This document shows positions 7,460-11,598 of a stretch of DNA of 11,598 nt, piece by piece. Source of the stretch: CAZGMJ01 sp964649005 (GTDB lineage: Bacteria > Planctomycetota > Phycisphaerae > Sedimentisphaerales > Anaerobacaceae). The translations under genes and the position numbers were made by a program. Positions within the stretch are counted from its first letter, which is position 1. Each line of letters begins with the position of its first letter. The stretch lies in the NCBI GenBank assembly GCA_964649005.1, contig CAZYMD010000167.1, forward strand, positions 1-11,598. Direction: 5' to 3'. The notes under the pieces are model-generated. The model saw only the letters and a list, made by a program, of their open reading frames with translations. It was not told where the DNA came from and did not search any database.

Positions 7460-7490
7460 AAAGGCACTTGCTTTTTCAAGCCCCTTTTTT
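7460..7490 (+). terminator. Probable intrinsic terminator of the glycosidase operon
   Basis: AAAGG/CCTTT and CTTG/CAAG form a stem with a 2x2 internal loop, capped by CTTTTT and running into a TTTTTT tract. It starts two bases after the stop codon. The interrupted stem makes it weaker than the other terminators in the window. Confidence 0.5.
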
Positions 7491-7501
7491 CTGTAATTTC
7501 G

Positions 7502-7533
7502 TGTAACATTACCATTATTCGCGCAACTATATG
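7502..7533 (+). promoter_or_regulatory. Putative ECF-type promoter of the first sigma operon
   Basis: TGTAACA (7502-7508), a 17-bp spacer and ACTATATG (7526-7533) form a bipartite element. The same pattern, with the same spacing, lies upstream of the second sigma gene. It looks like a -35/-10 pair read by an ECF sigma factor. The predicted transcript start falls near 7540, so the leader would be very short. Confidence 0.45.
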
Positions 7534-7552
7534 TGTGACAATGGTTGGTGCT

Positions 7553-8113
7553 ATGGCGAAACACGAGATGCAGGATTACGACGATCTGGTTCGCAGGGCG
7601 AAGGCGGATGCCGAAGCGCTCGGCAGGCTGTACGAGCTTTATTACGAGCCGATTTTCAGGTTCTGCGTTCACAGGCTGTTTGACAAACAGGCGGCTGAGG
7701 ACCTGACGAGCACGATCTTTCTGGAGATGGCGCGCGGGATACGCCGGTTCGAAGGCCAAAGCGAAGCGGATTTTCGCAGGTGGATTTATGCCATAGCGGT
7801 CAACCAAACCAATGCATACGTGCGAAAAAGCTCGCGACGCAGGAAGCTTTTCGAACGAGCGGCTGCTCTGAGGACCAAAAGGCCATGCGAAGAGGCGGAC
7901 GAAGCTGTGCAGATAGACTGGCCTACGCTTTACGCGGGAATTGTCAAACTAAGGCCAGAGCACCAGACCATTGTCACTTTGAGATTCTTCGAGAATCTTT
8001 CGTATGATGAAATTGCACAGATCATGGATATCGCGGCTGCGACGCTGCGAGTGACTGTGCATCGAATATTGAAAGAATTGCGTGAGCATTTGCAGAGCGA
8101 TTTCGATGAATGA
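7553..8113 (+). CDS. ECF RNA polymerase sigma factor, first pair
   Basis: This sigma-70-family factor of the ECF type (regions 2 and 4 only) is predicted to direct RNA polymerase to a small regulon. From the chosen start it is 186 aa. Region 2 covers about 11-92, with LYELYYEPIFRFCVHRLF (27-43), the core-binding helix AAEDLTSTIFLEMARG (47-62) and the -10 recognition helix FRRWIYAIAVNQTNAYVRK. Region 4 covers about 126-180, with LRPEHQTIVTLRFFENLSYDEI and a helix-turn-helix ending ATLRVTVHRILKELREHL. Starts at GTG 7535, ATG 7541 and ATG 7553 are all in frame and none has a clear ribosome binding site. ATG 7553 is preferred because the putative promoter reaches 7533 and because it fits the usual ECF N-terminus. 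The stop overlaps the next gene by 8 bp, so the two are translationally coupled. Confidence 0.9.
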   Translation: MAKHEMQDYDDLVRRAKADAEALGRLYELYYEPIFRFCVHRLFDKQAAEDLTSTIFLEMARGIRRFEGQSEADFRRWIYAIAVNQTNAYVRKSSRRRKLFERAAALRTKRPCEEADEAVQIDWPTLYAGIVKLRPEHQTIVTLRFFENLSYDEIAQIMDIAAATLRVTVHRILKELREHLQSDFDE

Positions 8114-9041
8114 TAAAGACATATTCCGGGATGAACGCGAATTTCGCAAGATTGTCGAGAGGCTCGATATCGACGTTTCGACGAATATCGAGCATCGCAA
8201 TCAATTGCGAGAGCGGATGCTTTGCGCTTTCAAAGAAACTGAAAAAACGGACGGCGGGAGTTTAACGCTACTGGCGTTCTTAGGGAGAATAAAAATGAGC
8301 AGTTCAATTACAAAGATAGTAATTGCGGCGGCGCTGATAATCGCAGCCGGGATAGGAATACATCACATTACCCAACCAGAACCGAAGATATTAGATTACG
8401 TGGCCGAAGAGCCTACCACAGCAGAGGAGTCACAAGAGAAGCTCGTGGCAATCGAAATCGAATTACCCAAACCGATGTTTGTCGGCACGCCTCAGGATAC
8501 GCGCACGCCTCATCTTGAAAGGCCTTCGGGTAAACCCAGGCCGCCATTTTTGGCGCCTGTGGGCACGAGGAATTTGGCTCTGGGCAAGCCTGTAACGAGC
8601 AGCGATGAAGAGCCTATTATCGGCGAGCTGAGTATGATTACAGACGATGATAAGGAGGCGGCCGATGGAAGCTATGTCGAATTAGGGCCATTCGCACAGC
8701 AGATCACCATCGATCTGGAAACCGAAGCTAACATCTATGCAATCGTGATCTGGCACTATCATAAGATGGCTCGAGTATATTTTGATATTGTCGTGCAAGT
8801 GGCGGACGATCCTGATTTTATTACGAACGTACAGACTGTCTTTAACAATGACTACGACAATACGCTCGGTCTCGGTATCGGCAAGGACCTACACTACACG
8901 GAGACCAACGAGGGCAAGCTGATCGATTGTCTTTCCAAGGGCGTTAGGGGGCGCTACGTTCGCCTTTACAGTAACGGCAATACAGGCAACGACCTGAACC
9001 ACTACATCGAGGTGGCTGTTTACGGCAAAGAAGTGAAATAA
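8106..9041 (+). CDS. Membrane partner of sigma factor with exterior F5/8 type C domain; putative anti-sigma sensor
   Basis: This single-pass membrane protein of 311 aa has a short cytoplasmic N-terminus (1-66), one transmembrane helix (about 69-88, KIVIAAALIIAAGIGI), a Pro/Glu-rich linker (90-152) and a C-terminal galactose-binding-like F5/8 type C (discoidin, CBM32-like) domain (about 155-308). That domain shows NLALGKPVTSSDE, QQITIDLETEANIYAIVIWH and GRYVRLYSNGNTGND. It overlaps the sigma gene by 8 bp (ATGAATGA), the classic arrangement of an anti-sigma factor. The cytoplasmic segment (FRKIVERLDIDV...HRNQLRERMLCAF) has no zinc-binding ZAS motif but is the natural candidate for sigma binding. 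The exterior domain could sense a glycan; both roles are inference. An internal ribosome binding site precedes Met64. GTG at 8082 is a possible earlier start, but ATG 8106 is preferred. Confidence 0.8.
   Translation: MNDKDIFRDEREFRKIVERLDIDVSTNIEHRNQLRERMLCAFKETEKTDGGSLTLLAFLGRIKMSSSITKIVIAAALIIAAGIGIHHITQPEPKILDYVAEEPTTAEESQEKLVAIEIELPKPMFVGTPQDTRTPHLERPSGKPRPPFLAPVGTRNLALGKPVTSSDEEPIIGELSMITDDDKEAADGSYVELGPFAQQITIDLETEANIYAIVIWHYHKMARVYFDIVVQVADDPDFITNVQTVFNNDYDNTLGLGIGKDLHYTETNEGKLIDCLSKGVRGRYVRLYSNGNTGNDLNHYIEVAVYGKEVK
8284..8297 (+). promoter_or_regulatory. Internal ribosome binding site and ATG before the membrane helix, first pair
   Basis: GGAG (8284-8287) lies 7 nt before the in-frame ATG at 8295 (Met64), which sits four residues before the transmembrane helix. 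Initiation here would give a short form keeping the membrane helix and exterior domain but lacking the cytoplasmic part. The second membrane partner has the same arrangement at the equivalent place. Confidence 0.4.
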
Positions 9042-9068
9042 GTACTTTTTAGCCTTAGTAAATTGCAG

Positions 9069-9095
9069 GCCGGGTTGTTTAACCCGGCTTTTTTT
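9069..9095 (+). terminator. Intrinsic terminator of the first sigma operon
   Basis: GCCGGGTT (9069-9076) pairs perfectly with AACCCGGC (9081-9088) around a GTTT loop and is followed by seven T. This is a strong rho-independent terminator, so the two sigma operons are separate transcription units. Confidence 0.93.
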
Positions 9096-9134
9096 ATGCT
9101 AAAAATAGGGCATCCAGCATTTTTTCATTTTTTC

Positions 9135-9166
9135 TGTCGCAAAAACTCCCTAAGGCTCACTATATG
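9135..9166 (+). promoter_or_regulatory. Putative ECF-type promoter of the second sigma operon
   Basis: TGTCGCA (9135-9141), a 17-bp spacer and ACTATATG (9159-9166) match the element at 7502-7533 in sequence and spacing. The -10-like half is embedded in a 16-bp near-palindrome, CTCACTATATGGTGAG (9156-9171, one mismatched pair), which could be an operator. The predicted leader is about 30 nt and contains GAGGTGA before the start codon. Confidence 0.45.
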
Positions 9167-9204
9167 GTGAGAACACGATAATCGGTTTATTCCGAGGTGA
9201 TAAA

Positions 9205-9741
9205 ATGACAGGAAACGATGGATACTATATTGAGCGATGTTTGGATGGCCATCCGGACGATTTTCGCTACTTAGTGCGGCGGTATCAGACGGTTCTGCTG
9301 GCCAATCTTGCCGGCAAGCTTGGCTGTCAGGAATCGGCTGAGGAAGCCGCCCAGGAGACCTTCGTGCGAGCCTACTTCAATATGGACAAGCTCAAGAGCC
9401 CCGGCTCGTTTTTTCCCTGGCTGCTGGGAATTGCGGATCGTGTGGCGAAGGAGCAGCAGCGAAAGGAGCAGGTTCGAAGGCAGCGTGAGATGATCCGTTC
9501 GTTTTCTCAGGAGACGCCCACTCCGGAATTATCCGAGGACCGTGCTCTCGAAAAGGCAATCGCCGAGCTGCCTGAGAACTACAAGCAGGTTGTGCTGCTG
9601 CGTTATTACGGCCAGCAGTCCTGCAAGCAGATCTCCAAGCAGCTCGAGGCGCCTCTTGGCACTGTTACCAAAACCCTTTCACGGGCTTACACCATGCTGC
9701 GGCAGTCGCTGCAGAACGAAGATAGCGAGGTGCAATCATGA
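9205..9741 (+). CDS. ECF RNA polymerase sigma factor, second pair
   Basis: This ECF sigma factor of 178 aa has region 2 at about 17-88 (FRYLVRRYQTVLL; core-binding helix AEEAAQETFVRAYFNMDKL; -10 recognition segment SFFPWLLGIADRVAKEQQRK). Region 4 lies at about 113-170 (AIAELPENYKQVVLLRYYGQQ; helix-turn-helix CKQISKQLEAPLGTVTKTLSRA). The linker is short and no extra domain is present. The start at 9205 is well supported by GAGG 7 nt upstream. The stop overlaps the anti-sigma gene by ATGA. The sequence differs clearly from the first sigma factor, so the two pairs are not a recent duplication. Its activity is presumably held at the membrane by the downstream zinc-finger protein. Confidence 0.95.
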   Translation: MTGNDGYYIERCLDGHPDDFRYLVRRYQTVLLANLAGKLGCQESAEEAAQETFVRAYFNMDKLKSPGSFFPWLLGIADRVAKEQQRKEQVRRQREMIRSFSQETPTPELSEDRALEKAIAELPENYKQVVLLRYYGQQSCKQISKQLEAPLGTVTKTLSRAYTMLRQSLQNEDSEVQS

Positions 9742-11219
9742 ACTGTGAACAATGCAAAGAAATCCTGGTCGAATATCTTGAGCAATTGCTCGTTGATTCG
9801 CAGAAGCAGCAGGTTGAAGATCACCTGAAGGGCTGCCGAAAGTGTCAGGCCGAACTGCAACAGATGATGCGCCTCCAGGACCGTCTTGCCAGCAACGGCA
9901 AGAACGTGGCGAATAGTGACATCGAAGACGATGTAATGAATCTGATCATACGAGAACAGAAGAAAAGACTTCATCAGGCCACCACAAAGGCTTCTGAAAG
10001 TCTCAAGATAAGGAGAACAATCATGAAGAGTCCCAAGTTGAAATTTGCGGCTGCGGCGGTGGTGATTATCGCCGTGCTGGCCGGCTTGCCTTTTATCGGT
10101 TCGTCCGGTCCTGCTCTGGCGGATGTCTATGAGAAAATCCAGCAGATTCACGCATACATGTTCAAATCACAAATGACGATTACCGGAAGTATGGCGCCGG
10201 GTTTGCCTGACAGTGAAATGAAGATGGATATCGAAGTGCTCACCTCAAATGACGGCAGCATGAGAATGGTGATGACGACAATCGACGCCAAAACAGGCAA
10301 GGTGCTGTCCACAAATGAAACGTACGTCATACCTCAAGAAAAAGTAATGACTACTGTCATTCACGATCAGAAGAAGTACGTCAAAGCCGAATTCAAAGAC
10401 GATATGCTTATCAGGATGAAGAAGCAGAACAACGATCCTCGCGAGATGATCAAAAAGATGCTGGAGACCAACTATACCAATCTGGGCAAAGCGGAAATAG
10501 ATGGGGTGGAAGTCGTAGGCTTCGAGACTATCGATCCCAATCTATTGGGGGGCATGGCGGAAGAAGTCAAGCTGGTCCTGTGGATTGATGTCGAGACATG
10601 GCTGCCCTTTCGCTCCGATATGACACTAAAGATGAACAAGGACTCGGAGATGAATGGCGAGATCTACTACTACTGGGATGTCCCTATCACAGCCGATAGT
10701 TTTGAGCCTGTGATCCCGGAAGATTACACACGGCTTACGTCAGAAGCAATGCAGATGCCCAGCATTACTGAAGAGGGAGCCATCGAAGGCTTGAAGTTCT
10801 TCGCCGAGATCTTCGGGCGGTATCCTGAGAAACTGAATATGATGGATCTCATGCAGAAAGCCATTGGTATAAGACAAAGCGATGACCTGACCGAAGCAGG
10901 GAAAAGGCTGGTAGAGAAAATGAACGAGATGCCGAAAGGCCCGGATGGCCAAATTTTGCAAGAGGAAGTGACCAAGCGGACGATGGATGTGATGCTACCG
11001 ACTCAGTCGCTTGCAGCGTTCTACATGTCGCTGGTGGGGGAGAAGAAGGAACCTCGCTACTATGGTGATTCGGTCAGCCCTGGCGATGCTGATGCGGTTC
11101 TTTTGGAGTGGAAGGCGTCGGACAATGAGAAGCGGGTTATCTATGGCGATCTGAGTGCCGAAACTATCGTGATCGGCGAGGCTGCCGATGCCCCTGTTAT
11201 TAAAGAAGTTGCTCCTTAG
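9738..11219 (+). CDS. Zinc-finger (ZAS) anti-sigma factor with large LolA/RseB-like exterior region
   Basis: This predicted membrane anti-sigma factor of 493 aa starts with a ZAS/zf-HC2 zinc-binding domain (Cys3, Cys6, His29, Cys33, Cys36, with the diagnostic H-x3-C-x2-C in EDHLKGCRKC). A helical linker leads to one transmembrane helix (about 102-122). The exterior part has a LolA/RseB-like region (about 127-330; DVYEKIQQIHAYMFKSQM, KLVLWIDVETWLPFRSDM, FEPVIPEDY). A second C-terminal region (about 335-493) contains GAIEGLKFFAEIFGRYPEKL and ends in VLLEWKASDNEKRVIYGDLSA, which I do not assign. The fold call of the first region is by pattern and is moderately sure. GAGGTG lies 5 nt before the start, and the ATGA overlap couples it to the sigma gene. 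ZAS proteins bind their sigma in the cytoplasm; the exterior part probably senses an envelope or ligand signal (inference). Confidence 0.88.
   Translation: MNCEQCKEILVEYLEQLLVDSQKQQVEDHLKGCRKCQAELQQMMRLQDRLASNGKNVANSDIEDDVMNLIIREQKKRLHQATTKASESLKIRRTIMKSPKLKFAAAAVVIIAVLAGLPFIGSSGPALADVYEKIQQIHAYMFKSQMTITGSMAPGLPDSEMKMDIEVLTSNDGSMRMVMTTIDAKTGKVLSTNETYVIPQEKVMTTVIHDQKKYVKAEFKDDMLIRMKKQNNDPREMIKKMLETNYTNLGKAEIDGVEVVGFETIDPNLLGGMAEEVKLVLWIDVETWLPFRSDMTLKMNKDSEMNGEIYYYWDVPITADSFEPVIPEDYTRLTSEAMQMPSITEEGAIEGLKFFAEIFGRYPEKLNMMDLMQKAIGIRQSDDLTEAGKRLVEKMNEMPKGPDGQILQEEVTKRTMDVMLPTQSLAAFYMSLVGEKKEPRYYGDSVSPGDADAVLLEWKASDNEKRVIYGDLSAETIVIGEAADAPVIKEVAP
10012..10025 (+). promoter_or_regulatory. Internal ribosome binding site and ATG before the membrane helix, second pair
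   Basis: GGAG (10012-10015, within AAGGAGA) lies 7 nt before the in-frame ATG at 10023 (Met96), just before the transmembrane helix. The spacing and placement equal those in the first membrane partner. Initiation here would give a form without the zinc-finger domain. Confidence 0.45.
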
Positions 11220-11268
11220 AGGTAGCTGACACCAAAAACCCCAAACAACCTATACACAGGCGGGTAAG

Positions 11269-11295
11269 GCCGGGCTATCAATGCTCGGCTTTTTT
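11269..11295 (+). terminator. Intrinsic terminator of the second sigma operon
   Basis: GCCGGGC (11269-11275) pairs with GCTCGGC (11283-11289), with one G-T wobble, around a TATCAAT loop and is followed by six T. It lies 50 bp after the anti-sigma stop codon. Confidence 0.9.
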
Positions 11296-11338
11296 CATTG
11301 TTATGCCTTGCTGATTTCTGAGTTGGCAGTCAGATCCG

Positions 11339-11366
11339 TTGACTCGCGGGAGGCAAGCAGTAAAAT
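11339..11366 (+). promoter_or_regulatory. Predicted housekeeping promoter of the terminal gene
   Basis: TTGACT (11339-11344, 5 of 6), a 16-bp spacer and TAAAAT (11361-11366, 5 of 6) form a good sigma-70-type promoter about 47 bp before the start of the last gene. It lacks the TGTnnCA/ACTATATG element of the sigma operons. Confidence 0.5.
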
Positions 11367-11412
11367 GATTAGGTCAACTCTTTCTGCATTTGTTCTGTAA
11401 AGGAGGACTGTG

Positions 11413-11598
11413 ATGGTTCTGAACCGAGACTTAATAAGCATCTGTTTATTTTCCGCCTGCATTTTGGTCATTCCTGTTACATCACGGGCCGGTGACTGGG
11501 CTCAGTGGGGTGGGACCAACAACCGCAATATGGTTTCGAAAGAGAAAGGCCTGCCCGATGATTTCGAAGCGGATAAGGAAAAGGCGTTAAGGCAAGGC
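11413..11598 (+). CDS. Secreted PQQ-like beta-propeller protein (partial, runs off the window)
   Basis: Only the first 62 residues are present and the frame is open to the window end. A hydrophobic signal peptide (about 7-26, ISICLFSACILVIPVTSRAG) is followed by DWAQWGGTNNRNMVSKEKGLPDDF. This W-x-Q-W-G/R-G-x-N-R-N...GLP opening is typical of planctomycete secreted proteins built from PQQ-like (pyrrolo-quinoline quinone enzyme-type) beta-propeller repeats. Most of these lack a known substrate. AAAGGAGG about 6 nt upstream of ATG 11413 is a strong ribosome binding site; GTG at 11410 is less likely. It follows the terminator at 11269-11295 and has its own promoter, so it is probably independent of the sigma operons. 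Confidence 0.75.
   Translation, partial: MVLNRDLISICLFSACILVIPVTSRAGDWAQWGGTNNRNMVSKEKGLPDDFEADKEKALRQG

Noticed and set aside
7535..9741. Recent tandem duplication of the two sigma/anti-sigma pairs
   Set aside because: The sigma factors are clearly different in sequence, and the membrane partners differ in cytoplasmic and exterior domains. Only the promoter element and the pre-helix ATG context are shared.

Overview
The window reads as a piece of a planctomycete-type chromosome, most likely a Phycisphaerae/Sedimentisphaerales-like lineage. This is inferred from protein style, not from a marker gene. The clues are two extracytoplasmic-function (ECF) sigma factors, each translationally coupled to a single-pass membrane partner; a zinc-finger anti-sigma protein with a large LolA/RseB-like exterior; secreted six-hairpin and right-handed beta-helix glycosidases; and a C-terminal partial secreted protein with the W-x-Q-W-G-G-T-N start typical of planctomycete PQQ-like beta-propeller proteins. 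No tRNA, rRNA, CRISPR array or insertion sequence is visible.

Left part (1-3758), central metabolism. A long-form nucleoside diphosphate kinase (ndk, minus) is followed by an intergenic stretch of about 340 bp holding degenerate repeats and a perfect inverted repeat. Next is glyceraldehyde-3-phosphate dehydrogenase (gap, minus) with a strong terminator. gap is divergent from a glycerate kinase (plus). The shared 292-bp gap holds two good TTGACA promoters facing opposite ways.

Middle part (3925-7490), a two-gene glycosidase operon. A secreted six-hairpin glycosidase-superfamily enzyme starts at TTG. It is followed 18 bp later by a secreted GH49-like (GH28-related) beta-helix hydrolase with an intact Asp / Asp-Asp active-site pattern. 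A probable terminator closes the operon.

Right part (7502-11295), two consecutive sigma/membrane-partner operons, each ending in its own intrinsic terminator. In the first, an ECF sigma factor overlaps by 8 bp a membrane protein whose exterior is an F5/8 type C (discoidin, CBM32-like) domain. In the second, an ECF sigma factor overlaps by 4 bp (ATGA) a ZAS zinc-finger anti-sigma factor with a large exterior part. Both operons carry the same bipartite element TGTnnCA-N17-ACTATATG upstream of the sigma gene. Both membrane partners carry an internal GGAG-N7-ATG placed just before the transmembrane helix.

The window ends inside a secreted PQQ-like protein preceded by a strong promoter and ribosome binding site.

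Working model (inference): the first sigma operon is a carbohydrate-sensing switch, comparable in logic to the SigI/RsgI pairs of cellulolytic clostridia, placed next to secreted glycosidases it may control. The shared promoter element suggests that both sigma operons are read by the same sigma factor, perhaps one of their own products.
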